DNA of 64,000 nt from Stratiolaelaps scimitus. Its lineage: Eukaryota > Arthropoda > Arachnida > Mesostigmata > Laelapidae. The position numbers and the translations under genes were made by a program. Under the pieces are notes generated by a model that was not told where the DNA came from, did no database searches, and was given only the letters and a program-made list of their open reading frames with translations. The stretch spans positions 2,790,001 to 2,854,000 of the forward strand of contig JABWDB010000031.1 of assembly GCA_019614645.1 (NCBI GenBank). Reading direction: 5' to 3'. Every line of letters starts with the position of its first letter. The stretch's first letter is position 1. Shown one piece after another: positions 25,681-37,812 of this stretch.

Positions 25681-26534
25681 AATACAAAGTGAGCAGAAAA
25701 AGGGATCGTTACCTATGGGCTAAGCTCACATAATTTAGTACTAGATCAACGATATCATCCAACAAAAGTTCATGCCGTAAAATTCTTTTCAACTATTTCC
25801 ATTTACAATTTTCATTCGTTTACAAACTGACTGCTCTTCGATACGGTGGTGGTACATCTCAATTCAAGTCTCCGAAGAAATCTCCTTTGAATGTTTCTGA
25901 ATGATGCATGTCCTCAACCCGAATCAGATTCGAATATTGTGTACGCATACATGAACAACAGTATAACGTGCGCTTAATATTTTTCTAAGTAGGCAGACGA
26001 TGATCTCAAGGAGGTTAACCTTCATCACCTATTTTTAGGTCGTTTTCAAACACATGGTAGTGCTGGAGTCGCTTTATATGAGACGAATTTGACTAAATGA
26101 ATGAACAGCTGAATACAAAGCATTGCCTATGATGGTCCTCTTTGGCCAGCCTGTGGTCACGTATCCCGGTCCCCATAGGATCTCGTTGACCTTCGCTTCT
26201 CACTTCCTCTCCCGAAATAACTAAAAAATCCGTTTACTTAGCCAAGGTCCAACCTCGCCCATTGCTGGCGAGAGATTATAGGATCCTCTCGTATGACATA
26301 GTGCTCGAAAGCACTTATAAAATCAGTGAAAATTAAGTTAAGCAGAACATTGTCGTATCTCTGTCAAAACTATACAATATATCCTTATTGCGCAATGCGA
26401 TCATAAATGAAATGTTTTTATATGAGACGTTCCCTTTGTGATCGCAGACAGTTGACAACGCTGTCCCATCTCTCGAATAAATTTTGGTCGCATTTCCTTC
26501 AGCAGGTCGATATCGACTTATCGTTAATGATTCA
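25681..26534. other. unassigned DNA
   Basis: No open frame or repeat of note. It begins just after the decayed mariner and may include its 3' untranslated part, but no terminal inverted repeat was visible. Confidence 0.45.
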
Positions 26535-26715
26535 GCAAACTTTAATTATGGTTGTGCACCTTCAATATAATACAATAAGTAGAGAAGCAGTTGGGGACAG
26601 TGTATCAAACCGAGGTCGTTATGCTCCCGAGGGAGGCTATGGCATTGTCTCTCTGCCTTTTGCACAGCGAAACAAAGGCGCTGCTGAGGGAATGATCCTG
26701 CTCGCCTGTCCCCGA
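26535..26715 (-). mobile_element. family R-related retrotransposon 3' end, copy D (diverged)
   Basis: On the minus strand this matches the end of family R. It contains the complement of the GNAIAFLG-coding region (plus strand GAGGCTATGGCATTGTCTCTCTGCC). Its 3' UTR is closer to the copy at 31405 (shared ACAATAA.TAGAGAAG.AGTTGG and TTGTGC) than to copies A, E and F. Only the last 50 or so codons are present, with frameshifts. It is probably a related subfamily. Confidence 0.6.
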
Positions 26716-27320
26716 TAGTAAATTGTACACCGAGATCCCCAGCGACATTATTTTAGACCTTCTGGTCCATTAGTGTATTGAATTTTGACTTCGTTTACTA
26801 AGTGCAACATGCAATACACCGTATTTGTGAATCGGTAACCGCCAGCAGTGTGTGGTCCGACCAGCAATTGTTGGTTGACACTTGTAGTGCAAGGTGATCA
26901 TGTTCTCCTCCGCTAGACAACCGAGTTTTCATCGTCCGCAATGACGAGGTGCTATACTGGCATACGTCTTACAATACGTCTTTGAATACGACAATGAATA
27001 GTATCATTTGAACACTGCCTAGTGACATTTCGTGAGGACATCCCGTAGAATTTCTTCTCCTATACGGGCCATCTTTGGATGATGTTGATAAAAAGTCTGG
27101 CGGGTCCTGGTCCAGCCCTTTCAACAAGGAAATGCAACTCGCTCAATTTCGAGGCTCTGACTATGCTTAGATTTCAAAATGAACAATGCATTGGACAGAG
27201 CCTCCTTAGATGTTCGAAGCGTCATTCATAATACATAATATGAAGAATATTTGCGATGAGGCTAAGTACTGCCTGAGTCGATCATGAAATTGGCGTCGTC
27301 TTGATTCTATCATGGCACAC
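26716..27320. other. unassigned DNA
   Basis: Nothing recognisable: no long frame, no repeat match seen elsewhere in the window. Confidence 0.45.
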
Positions 27321-27390
27321 TTAAAGGTAAAGCTTTATTGATTTATTAAAGGAACTGCATACAATGCTTAAGTTCTCTTATGTGTCACGC
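27321..27390 (-). repeat. tRNA-derived SINE, family A, copy 2 (3' end only)
   Basis: Minus-strand order GCGTGACACATAAGAGAAC, TTAAGCATTGTATGCAGTTCC, TTTAATAAATCAATAAAGC, TTTACCTTTAA. The tRNA-like head including the B box is missing, consistent with 5' truncation. Confidence 0.8.
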
Positions 27391-28111
27391 AAAATATATG
27401 TTCCTTTCTGTTTTCAGTAATCGGACCGTAAGGTATACTTTCCGTACACACCGAAAAGTCATTTCAAGACGTCTCCGAGTTATGCATATCAATAACGATC
27501 CCATCTCACATAATTTCATAAAATAACAAATTTCTACTTCACAAATATGAAGTACTTTGGTTATTCTCAAGTCGGGCGTTTCGAACGTCCGCCTGTTAGC
27601 ACCACCTGAGGTACATGACACAGAGCTGTGTATATATATATGTTTGACTCTATGTTTGGTCTAGCCTATTGATTGCCGATGTGAATACGATTATATTAAA
27701 GTACGTATTAGCAGATAATGCAATGGTGTGCAAAAAATGATAATATTGTTGTTTAATAAAGATATCCGAGCGCCCAGTTTCGCCCTCGCAAGGTGTGACA
27801 TCAATTTTTTCTTCTCTCCCACCGGCCGTCGGGTCAGTGTGAATTGAGAGGCGAGCGACAGGCGAGTTGTTGAATGTAGCCGCAAGTTTCCTTCGTTCTG
27901 TGTTGTGATCCCCCTCCCTTGCGCCCCGTTGACTGTACACCGGTACCGACTATTCTCCTCTTGTTTTCCATTGTGCTTTCAGAGACGTAACCAGTGAAGT
28001 TTGGAACAGTATCCGACCATGTTGTCACCACGGTGGCTAAAACAGCAGAGTTCATAGTTGTCAAGGGACCTCTAGCGGACAGCTTTATGGTTACAGACGC
28101 TTTATGTCGGC
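27391..28111. other. unassigned DNA
   Basis: Open frames at 27385-27621, 27650-27940 and 27834-28064 (minus) lack recognisable motifs. A short (TA)n run lies at about 27630-27642. Confidence 0.4.
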
Positions 28112-28190
28112 ACTTGATCTAGCTCAATGGGATAAGAGCTGTATTCCTTACCACAAAGGCCCACCTTGGTTGGAGGTTTGTGGCGCTGTG
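28112..28190 (+). repeat. possible tRNA-like SINE head
   Basis: The sequence TAGCTCAATGGGATAAGAGC (28120-28139) fits a tRNA D-arm/A box well. About 30 nt further on, CTTGGTTGGAGGTTTG sits where a B box would be, but it departs from GGTTCGANTCC. A second copy was not found in the window. It may be the head of a different SINE or a decayed tRNA pseudogene; it is not a functional tRNA gene because the T-arm is degenerate. Confidence 0.35.
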
Positions 28191-29400
28191 GCCAGCTCTG
28201 CAGGGACAACACGTAAACCATTAGAGCGCATAGAAGGGAACGGCGTCGGCAAAATCCTCAACGAATAGCCAGCCGCCCTTTGTGTTGCATTCTCAACAAT
28301 ACAGTAAGCCCCTGAGCTACACGTGACTCAGCTGGGTGGCCATCCACCAACATACGCAATGAGGCTCATTCGACCCACATCGGTGAGAGTCCGATAGGCT
28401 GACGGAAAGACAGCGACGTCGAACTCGTCCAGATACATGGTCCTTTAAATTTCCGCAATCGACTCATGACCACCTACAATAACAACTACATCCCACAATC
28501 TTCGTCACCCTTTACCACACCGTCGCCTCAGGAGAGGCGATCGGCCGCCGATTCGTGATACGCATTTCCCCTTCGCTCTTGTGCCGTTCAATTGGGTTCG
28601 ACTTCATTAAACAACAGCAAATCCAAAAAATTGACATTTTTTAGCGAGGGTCAAGGGAGAAGGGCGGCGCCAGCCAGAAGAATGAAGAATGATGATATAT
28701 TGAACAGTCAAGCGTCAATGTCAGTCGGACAGGAATATATTCTGATCAAAGCGGGAGTAAGAACTCGAACGATCGTTGTTAGACATTAAAAACAACCGAA
28801 CAGAAGTCGGTTATTAATTAATACGACAAGCTCTGTGTATGTACCGCAAGTCGTAACGAATGCATGAAATCGAAAGAGATGACTACGAGGTAAAGACTCA
28901 ATCCGAGTTCAAATAAGCAGTACGCTAATGAATGGTTACGACAGTACGATTTCATTACTATGGTATATCTCTGTGTTATTTACAATGGGATACTTTCTAT
29001 ATATATCTTGACGTTGGTGCCCGTGTGGAGGGGCTATGCTGATTTAATCTTGCCGCCGCAGACATCACAAATACGGTGAATCAAATCTGCAAAATGAAAT
29101 GTTTCTGTTTCTAAAGAAAATCATCCTCTTTTAGGCTTAAATTATTTCATTGCTTTTCATATTCTCATGCCAGGTACAAGTCTATCATATTCCGGATTCT
29201 TTCTACGGACCATCTGAGGGCGCGCTTGTGGTTGGTTTTTCTACATAAACAAGTGGGACTTGAAATTCTATAATAAAAGCGGTCTATATATATATATATC
29301 GCTTGTAAAAATCAGCTATGGAGTGTCCGTTATGACTTGTTAGCGGCCTGCTCCTAGCTTTCCTCGCATCAGAAGATTTTGTCGGCACTATGATGTGTTC
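28191..29400. other. unassigned DNA
   Basis: One plus-strand frame at 28592-28789 (65 codons, basic) is unrecognised. A short (TA)n run lies at 29284-29300. Nothing else is supported. Confidence 0.45.
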
Positions 29401-29605
29401 TTTCAGTGGAGGAAATCTTCCTCAAACAAACGAGCATAGAACTAGAGCCATCCCAATCTCTACCAAAAGTGGGCCGATCCAGTGCATCCAGCGACGAGGA
29501 GGGATGACAAAACTGTCTATTAATACCATCCCCTGTTGAGAGTCTATCTCTACCCCAGACTCGGCATGCTAGGCATATTACTTTGATATCACTATGTCTA
29601 GACGA
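29401..29605 (-). repeat. retroposon family B, copy 1 (diverged)
   Basis: Matches the minus-strand body of family B. Shared blocks on the plus strand are AAAGTGGGCCGATCCAGTGCA, GGATGACAAAAC and GAGAGT.TATCTCT.CCCCAGA. The poly(A) end lies at the left edge but is degraded. It is more diverged than the copies at 34071, 37107 and 41910. Confidence 0.75.
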
Positions 29606-31404
29606 GGCTAATCTTACATTGGTCGTCGTCATGAAAGCATATTTCTACGAACAGTCCTGCTCATTCAACTAGTCTACCTGCGATTTGAGAGGCACACCCT
29701 ATTCCGATCGGTTACTAATGATTACCAGCACGAATCCGCCGTCTCAGATATCCGAATATGTTTTGTTTGGACAGAGACAGTAATATTATTAATTAGACAA
29801 TAATAATAATGAACATCATCATTATGTTGGGTTCGCTTCGAGAGTTGGACGATGGTGCGCCTTTTAAGAGAAGTGTTAAATTTTGGCGAATGTGATGATT
29901 GCCTTCTTGATTATTGATACACGATAATTCTAATAACAATTGTAGGGCTAACTACCATCAAGCGCAAACTACAGTGACTTCACCTAACGACTCACACGTA
30001 CTGTTCCTATGGAACGCGTCGTGGAGAGCGTCATTGATTCAGATCCACTGTACATCATCACCAAAGTTGTAAAGGGCTTTTGTAGTATTTGAACAAGATA
30101 TAGAGATTTCTAGTCATTTGTAGCCCACTACTAAGATGACTGCATTCTATGGGAAAGTGGAATCGAAACATTTGACCCTTCATGGATCCACCGCGTTATT
30201 GGGTATGCCGAACTTTTTGAGTATGCCAGAGTTCGTCAACCAGAGTTCGTTCGATCGATTATCACATCAGATGAGTAGCCACATCAAAGCAGTCTGTACC
30301 AAAACTATTTCTGACGCATAAAAGTTGCTTTATATCAATGTACATAATTGCCCATTATTATACCACACACATACACACATATATATATATATTTGTATGG
30401 CACACAACAGGAACATAAATATAAATATATAATATAATGAAGCGTTATTCACACAATTGCCCTAGAATAAAGCCTATAGTAAATGCCGCACCTTTACCAC
30501 ATTTCGTGTTAGCCAAATTGTCGACGACCGAGACGTTGGTCGGTTTATATACACAACGCTGTCACAACACCACGTCCGTACATTTGTTCATTTCCGCTGG
30601 CTACAAATTTGGGTAGTCTTCGTTGCATTTCTCTAATATGCTCTCATTATTCATATCTTTTTCTTTGTATAACCTAATAAAACCTTTATATATATATATA
30701 TAACGTTTATAAAACCGTACAACAATATCGTAAGACGCTGTACCGCGTGCTTTTTCTCGTGATCTGCTCAACCGCGTGCTTTTTTCGTTGTTACATGATC
30801 GACACTTGATCCTGTAACATCACCTTCTTCATATTTATGTATTTCCCCTTTTAAAACATAAGTATACAAGTTTTAGAGTTTTTTAGAGAAAGTCTCTTGG
30901 AATGAGATTTGTACTGAAAAATTATATGATAATATACAGATTCGCGGAAGAGGTTGACACGTGTGTGGAAATAAATAAGAAAAATCGACGGGAAACACAA
31001 GTCAATACTACTGCAGTTATTATAGATTATATACGTATTTTTATGCCATTTGATGAGACTATTAAGAGGAATTAAGGTTTATGAGTGAAAATATTAAATA
31101 TTGATTTTCCGTACAGATCGATCAGACTTGCAATAAACGCACATAAGTATCATCCCGGCAGCAACGAGTACACTGGTCACTTATTTACTTATTAAAGGCT
31201 AAGCTATAGTCAGACAAATGCTTTATTGAAAGTTTACATACCTCATTGAATTGGCCGCCCATTAAGAAAGCAGCAATTTGAGCTGGAGACCTCCGATAAA
31301 GGAATCAAATGCACCTGATGTATTTTCGGTTATAACATTCCTGTTTCCTATAACAAACTGCTCAAAGTTGTTTTTCATACTGGAACATTATTTACATTTA
31401 ATGA
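29606..31404. other. unassigned AT-rich DNA
   Basis: No recognisable gene. Visible structure: (CA)n/(TA)n near 30365-30392, (TA)n near 30685-30702, and a local duplication of ACCGCGTGCTTTTT at about 30741 and 30771. Confidence 0.5.
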
Positions 31405-31565
31405 TCATGATTGTGCGTCCTTAAATATACAATAATTAGAGAAGTAGTTGGAAACAGTTGGGTGGTATCAGGCCGAGCCCCTCATTAGTCACCCCCCCCC
31501 CCCCCCGAGGAGGAGGCAGTGCCATCGCCTTCCTGCCTCACAACTAAGGAAAGGCGCCCTAGTTC
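31405..31565 (-). mobile_element. family R-related retrotransposon 3' end, copy D2 (diverged)
   Basis: The minus strand carries the last codons of the family R protein end (plus-strand GGCAGTGCCATCGCCTTCCTGCC is its complement-like counterpart). It also has a homopolymer tract (C-run on the plus strand at 31493-31506) at the place where the other copies have theirs. The 3' UTR resembles copy D at 26535. The fragment is short and frame-broken, so the assignment rests mostly on the UTR match and tract position. Confidence 0.5.
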
Positions 31566-33960
31566 CACAGTTATTTAACTTTTGTATTAAAACGTATATA
31601 TATATATATATATATATATAAATTTCATGACACTGTATTTAGTTACAAACAGCTGTTTGCAAGAGCATTACATACAGTGAAAATGAACGTAATCTCTTTA
31701 CATAGGCCTTGCGAGTTTTGCCGTTCCAGATACTTCAGTCAACCTTGAACCCATGGCACGGCGCGCACCAGATGAAAGTCACTAACTCATTGCTGTTATG
31801 ACTAGAACCTGAGCGCACCATGTCCGAGGTTCGCGTAGAACTCGAGTCAGTAGAATTCTATCTGCTTAACGTGTCGAGTTTATGAAAGGTCAAGAAAAGT
31901 ACTGCAATACGGTTGTTGCAATATAAAATTGGAGTATCCTAACGGCTCGTTTGCTCAGACCAAATAGTCATCGGGTATTCACGCGGATGCTCGTTCACAA
32001 TAAGCACGCAGCAAGTTTAGCAGCACTGAAATATTACCGTTATGGTGACTGTCTCGGTTTTCTGCCTCGGAACAGTGAAAACCTAATTCATACTGTCGGC
32101 ATTGGCGTGCTATTGTATCGACTGCTTCTCGAGAAGTTGAATCCGCCGTCGCCTCTGGGTCCATCGGCAGTAGCACTCGGAGGCAAATTGAAACAAATCC
32201 AAATGGTGCTCGGCGCTCCCAGCTGTTGCTACACTGTCTCTCTCATGCATTATGCAACGAGAAACGCTTTTGGCATACAAATAGCTGCACAAATCTAATT
32301 AAATAATATAGCAGCAATGCGAGATCAGAGGGGGAGAGAGAGAGAGAGAGAGAAAGAGAGGCGCGCGTAAGCTACATGTAATTGTTTAGAACGCACAATT
32401 GGTTATTTTATATTCTATTTCGATTTTGTTACGTGGTCTCATTAGTGCATCAAATATGCCATGTTGAGGGTCTCACCGTGAACGGTGAGAAAAATTATAA
32501 TAATGTATATTATTGGTCCAGTGACTAGGCGCTCATGAATCTGAGACCCATATTTTTCTGTTTAGATGAAGAGTTTTGCCTTCAAAGGAATACCCCGAAT
32601 TCTCTTTCAAAGATTGATTCCTTGATTTGGATAAACGTTAGTTATTATTATTATTAATATTATCATGATGATTTCATAATATAAAACACAGACATGATAC
32701 GTTTTTGATCAACGTCAACGGGCGAAGTATGCCTAAGTCATTATGGCTCATACATATCTGGCAATACACGTACGTATTGAATAAATACAATAAAAGTAAG
32801 TAAATCCTGGTACTCGTGGTGGATGGATGAATCTGTCATTGTCGTTCATGCTATTATTACCATGTCCATCGATTCGTCATCAGCGTTGAAGCTCAACTGA
32901 AACGCCACCAGCCTCTTCGAGACTCACATTGGACAGGAAACCTCATTACGTCGAGACATAAGAGAAAATACTGGCAACGTGCTGAGTCGACAACACAGAT
33001 TTGCACATCCGATCCCAAAGCCAGACCCGATGCGATATTTCATACGAGTATTGAAATAGGAACGCTTACAATACGTTGATACAAGTGAAATTCGACCGTT
33101 CAGGGAAACGGTCAAGCATCGTCGACATGGTGAAGCTCTGCAAGACAATTTCGTCTGATCACGAACGATGGTAAAAATGTACTAGACGAACCGAGTTACG
33201 TGGATAGCGGATGGACTTCTCGTCGATATGTCGCTCTACCGATTCACATTGAATTGTTCACTTGTTCACGTACGAGCAGTGTGACGAATTGGAATTATTC
33301 TCGTCGTCATCCTCTAGGCATAACAGCAAATGCATTTATTTGTTTTATTATTTATCACTTTTGTTTTAACCAAATTTTCTTGTAGTCCATAAAGCCATAC
33401 GAACGTGTCAGCTAGAACACAATTTGGGGCAATACCTAGGTAACTGATATATGGGCTCTTTTAGATCAGCTACTATGACGAATGATCATCGCTTTGATGT
33501 CCTTTGAATCGGTATTATTTATCTCACAAACGTAGGAAATATTCTACCTCCTTTCTATATATATATATATAGATATATATTATATTGTATATGTCAGCGA
33601 TGGCGAGGGCTACTACGGGATTGCGCGAGAAGACACAAGTGGATTTCAGAGATTATGGGCAACTGTTAACTCTGGCCACTCTTCTTACATATATATATAT
33701 ATACATGTATATTCCTCTTTACAACAAACGTGAAAGACTTGGAGGTATAGACGTTTCGTGGCGCAATAAAAATCGGAGTGGTTAAGCTGAATTTAACCCT
33801 GAATTTACCTTAACCCTTGGTTCGAAGAAGTATCCCTAGCAAAAAAAATCAGAATAATTTCCTTGGAACGCTTCGCCAAATTGGAAGGCGAAGATCATCT
33901 GATGGTTGACTATGATGCTCCGCTGAATAAATCATAACAACGCCCGTGGCTTCCGAGACA
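31566..33960. other. unassigned DNA
   Basis: The longest frame is 31951-32298 plus (115 codons), overlapped by two minus frames and without motifs I know. Simple repeats: (TA)n at 31592-31621, (GA)n at 32332-32359, and (TA)n at about 33557-33582 and 33690-33703. Confidence 0.45.
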
Positions 33961-33989
33961 TCGGCAACTTGGGAGACAGCTTGAGATTC

Positions 33990-34070
33990 CCGAAATCCAG
34001 TTCGCTTCGTCACTATCGGAGGCCAGAATCCGCAGGTTCGAGCCCCGCTGCGTGACATATACTTAAGCAT
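33990..34070 (+). repeat. SINE family A, copy 3, 5' portion
   Basis: The plus strand contains the B-box-like CCGCAGGTTCGAGCCCCGC followed by TGCGTGACATATACTTAAGCAT, the normal order of family A. The element is then interrupted by a family B insertion (34071-34360) and resumes at 34361. The left edge toward the A box is uncertain. Confidence 0.8.
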
Positions 34071-34360
34071 CGTTCCCGGGCAGGACCCCAACACGGAAGC
34101 TACGGTAGTCATAGAAGACTAAGGCACTCGGCCATAGAACACTAGCCGGAGGAGTACACGCCTTCCCCAGAGATCGAAGAAATGCCAAGCGTGCCGACTC
34201 TAGGGAAGAGATACACTCTCAGCAGAAGATGGTTTTAGCTGGCAGAGGCGTTTTGTCATCCACGTCAACCCCCTGCACTGAATCGGCCCACTTTCACGAA
34301 GATTGGAAGATGTCTCTCTCTCATGTTGATGAAAATTTCCGTCTCTCAAAAGAAAAGGAT
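34071..34360 (+). repeat. retroposon family B, copy 2, nested in a SINE
   Basis: Starts CGTTCCCGGGCAGGACCCCA, a block shared with the minus-strand copy near 37400. It runs through GACTAAGGCAC, ACACTAGCCGGAG, GGGAAGAGATACACTCTCAG, GGCGTTTTGTCATCCACGTC and CGGCCCACTTTCACGAAG, and ends in a degraded A-rich tail. It lies between the two halves of a family A SINE. No coding function is assigned. Poly(A)-type ends and variable 5' ends suggest L1-like or LINE-derived retroposition. Confidence 0.85.
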
Positions 34361-34407
34361 TGTAAAATTGCAGCTCCTTTAATAAACCAATAAACCTTTC
34401 CCTTTTA
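34361..34407 (+). repeat. SINE family A, copy 3, 3' tail
   Basis: TGTAAAATTGCAGCTCCTTT, then AATAAACCAATAAACC and a short pyrimidine-rich tail. It continues directly from the interrupted SINE ending at 34070 (usual order ...AACATTG / TGAAATTGCAG). Confidence 0.85.
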
Positions 34408-36438
34408 CTTTGATTTAAGATCGTCTAACAATACCGCGGAATGTATGTGGTCAATACGATTTCAAAATAACGTGTTGTGACATGCACCAGGGCGGGACGT
34501 GGTAATCTTACCTGAGGTCCGCTCCGCGTCAGCCATGTTGCTCAACGGTTCAGACAAACTAATGGCGGAGTGGATGCAGTGAGTTTCTCCAACAAACCCG
34601 ATGCTGGCGATGACTGGACACCATGTTGCTCTCGGCCAGATCTCCCGGGTCACTCACAGCTATTCAACAGAGTGTATGTTGTACTGAAGCCATACACTGC
34701 TTGCCCGGAAAGCGTTTCGCTATGCCGGTCGACGATGACAAATTACCTGACTACATGTGTCTTCCCTATCTTGCGGTGGCGAATCTCATCGGAGATGAGA
34801 TTCGGCCTTCGCGGTTGGTCGCTGATTGCTTCGAGTACAGGCAAACACTCCCGCTGACTCGGTCGGTCCGTTTCCACCGTTCGGAGTCAGGAAGCAGGTT
34901 TTGCTTCTTTCCAGCAGCTGGATTGACAAGGTCTGTGCTTCCTGTCTGCCTGTTGCTGCCCAGACCTCGTGGATGGAGGGCCTTGATATATTAGATTTGC
35001 CGAACCGTGTGGGTCCAGTTGGCTATGTGCAAAAAAATGGACGTCCAGCCACTTGGTAAAACTTTTTTTTCAATCCGAAGGGCGAGGCCACCTGGGAGAG
35101 GGGGGGGGGGGGCACTTCTAAGTCTCTTGCGAACGTTCTGTTTCATTGGTGCGAAATGTATTTTCCTAGCTTGAACTAGCGGTCTCTTGTTTTGACCTTC
35201 ATTGTGGGTTCTATTGTTATACATGCTATATGTATTGTGATTTGTGTTACTTGCCCGATGTATCTGTTCTACGCTGCTTGTCAAATTTAGATGTTATCGA
35301 CTTCGTCGACTCGTCTAGGGTCGGACGGTATTGCGAAATATGCCATGTAATGCTGAATTTTTTGAGTGGGCAATGAGGTAATGAGGGTACAAAAAATTAG
35401 CTACCCTGATCGATGAATCGTAAGTTATAACAAGCTCCAGGATCATTCCACATTTCCTCGCTATTTGTTTTCAACAAAATTGACATGAAGAAGCCAATTT
35501 GGTAGTTATGGGGGGGCTTTGCAGCAGAAGACCTTTGCGGACTCTTCTCTACGGCAAATTCTATAGAGGAATATTGATGTGTTTTCAAAGCTATACCAAG
35601 AGATTTGTTTTGCTCTTCAGACGCGAATGGCTGAAGTCGGTGCATAACAAGCAGTCACAAATAACTTAATGTTTCCTTATTTTATGAACATTTTTAGTTA
35701 CAAACACGCTAGATTATAGTTCATGCATCAATCATCTTGTAGCATTCGATTATAAAAATGCATATGACAATATGACCAATGAATCTGTTCGTAAGGGTAC
35801 GGTTGGTCGCAATTCGCACACCAGATCAGTCAATCAGTGAAGTCGACGCGACGTGTCATATGTTTGACGTCTCTGCGACCCTCTCCTCACTTGCCTAATG
35901 CCCGAGGAACCGTGACCAACTACTCAGCATCGTCACCCCATCATCACCGAATGGCCAAACGCATAAGTGCACACGCACACACCAACAGAGACAAAGGTGG
36001 ATGGCGGACAGATGAGTAGATAGATCAATAGATTGATATGAGATAAGTCCTTGCGGAAGTGCCACGAAGGTGCAGAAGGACCGAGTGGGATGACAGGATA
36101 GCTATCGGCAGAGCAGGTAGGTATTATATTTATCGTGGATATGAGTTATAACTCGGCAAATATTTATAGCCACAGCGGTATATAGCAATATGGCTATGCT
36201 CAATTGAGTGAGTCGATGGAGATAATATGGTTAACCGTCCGCCTCCTCTTCAGATATATATCGGGTGTCTACATAAAGCTTTCAGATATATATATATATA
36301 TTGGATGTCATATTGTAAACACGGAGTGTAAACACTTCCAAGCCATCGTAAATAAATGTCAATATATGGTCCGTCATAGTAGGTAGGGTAGGATATGAGT
36401 ACCGACTCGATAGCGTTATCCTTATATATATAGTCGAA

Positions 36439-36474
<36 letters not shown>

Positions 36475-37106
36475 AGGTGGTCTTTTTACCGTATCGTGTT
36501 TCGAGTTTGATTCTGAGCAATTTCCCTCATTTTCGTATGCTCGTAGAAGGCTTACTTCCATTTGTTTAAACTGACACCTTGGTGCTAAGATGGGTGGCCA
36601 CGGTAAGGAGGGGCCAGTGGAAATTGGCGGTCCTGGTCTTGGTGAAAACGGTACCACAAGTTCTCATAGATCTAACGAACATACAGAATGGGCCCTCAAC
36701 TGAGATTTAGACCTCGCCGAGGCTCCGCTGAGTGCGATGGAGAGATGTCAGGACGAGTGGACCACTCTTCTCTAGGACGGTCATTCGTCTTTGATGAGTC
36801 ATGAAGGACGTCTGAGCTGTCAAACACTACTGATAACCCCGTCACTAAGTGGTGGCCATATCTCCCTCTCCTTTCCAATTCATGTCGAAACTCACCTCTC
36901 TTTCGGAATTTCAATTCATGCAAACACTAAACCACTTTATTTTCTTATCCATTCTTGCCACAAGTGAAGGCAACCAGCAATCGATAAATAAACGCGGCGT
37001 TCAAGATTGACCTGTCCCCCACCGACGAAGAACGAGGAAATCTTGTCTCGATCGGCGATGGGCATTACTAGAAGATCCCAGGACAAGCTGTCGCGCCTCC
37101 TGACTC
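34408..37106. other. unassigned DNA
   Basis: Overlapping open frames at 34462-35284 (the longest 123 codons, plus, 34623-34994) lie in a more GC-rich block but show no motif I recognise. They could be part of an unassigned element. A G-run lies at about 35100-35112. (TA)n runs are at 36285-36301 and 36439-36472. Frames through these runs encode meaningless Tyr-Ile repeats. Confidence 0.45.
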
Positions 37107-37570
37107 TTTTTTTAGAGGAGGAAATTTTCATCAAGCGCACGGACACCATCAGAGACACCTTCCAATCTCCATGAAAGTGGGCCGATCCAGTGCAGGGGGG
37201 TTGACGTGGATGACAAAACGCCTCCGTCTGCTAAAACCACCATCCTCTGCTGAGAGTGTATCTCTTCCCCAGAGTCGGCACGCTTCGCATTACTTCGAGC
37301 TCTAGGGAAGGCGTGTACCGCTCCGGCTAGTGTTCTATAGCCGGGGGTGCCTTAGTCTCCTATGACTACTGTGGCTTCCGTGTTGGGGTCCTGCCCGGGA
37401 ACGCTCGCCGCTTAATCTCCAACCCGTAGCCGGAAGGCGCGGGGAGAGACTGGTGAAGGAGGAGGCCCCGTGACAGGCCGGCCAATCTACCAAAGAGGTA
37501 CCGACTGCTGGCCCACCTGAGCGGGAATGCGCGGGGACAGCCGTCTGAACTGGACATATTGTAGTGGCGT
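37107..37570 (-). repeat. retroposon family B, copy 3 (longest, GC-rich 5' part)
   Basis: The minus strand runs from about 37570 through a GC-rich segment, then CGTTCCCGGGCAGGACCCCA near 37400, then the shared body, to AAAATTTCCTCCTCTAAAAAAA at 37107-37125. It is the longest copy here and suggests that the others are 5'-truncated. A minus frame of 63 codons spans 37366-37557 in the GC-rich part; it might be the end of a coding region of the parent element, but I recognise no domain. Confidence 0.75.
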
Positions 37571-37693
37571 CGGAAGAAGCTGAATTCTAGATAGATTTCA
37601 TTTAAAATATATCACATTTAGTTTAGCTAAATACATTGACCTTCTGATGGTCAATTGAGATCCTTCACCTAGCACACAAAATTTTTGGATGAC

Positions 37694-37812
37694 GGTAAAG
37701 GTAACGTAAGCTTTATTGGCTTATTAAAAGAGCTGCAATTTCACAATGTTTAAGCTCTCTTATATGTCACGCAGCGGGACTCGAACCTGCGGCCTCTGAC
37801 TTCTGACAGAGG
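37694..37812 (-). repeat. tRNA-derived SINE, family A, copy 4
   Basis: Well-preserved 3' two thirds. On the minus strand: GGCCGCAGGTTCGAGTCCCG (B box), TGCGTGACATATAAGAGAGC, TTAAACATTGTGAAATTGCA, GCTCTTTTAATAAGCCAATA, AAGCTTACGTTACCTTTACC. The A-box half is not clear. This copy served as my reference for the family. Confidence 0.9.

Noticed and set aside
36250..36657. 135-codon minus frame
   Set aside because: Much of it is a Tyr-Ile repeat from translating (TA)n microsatellites; the rest has no motif.
37771..37792. possible tRNA gene at the B-box sequence
   Set aside because: Only the T-arm is tRNA-like; the remainder matches the dispersed SINE A body.
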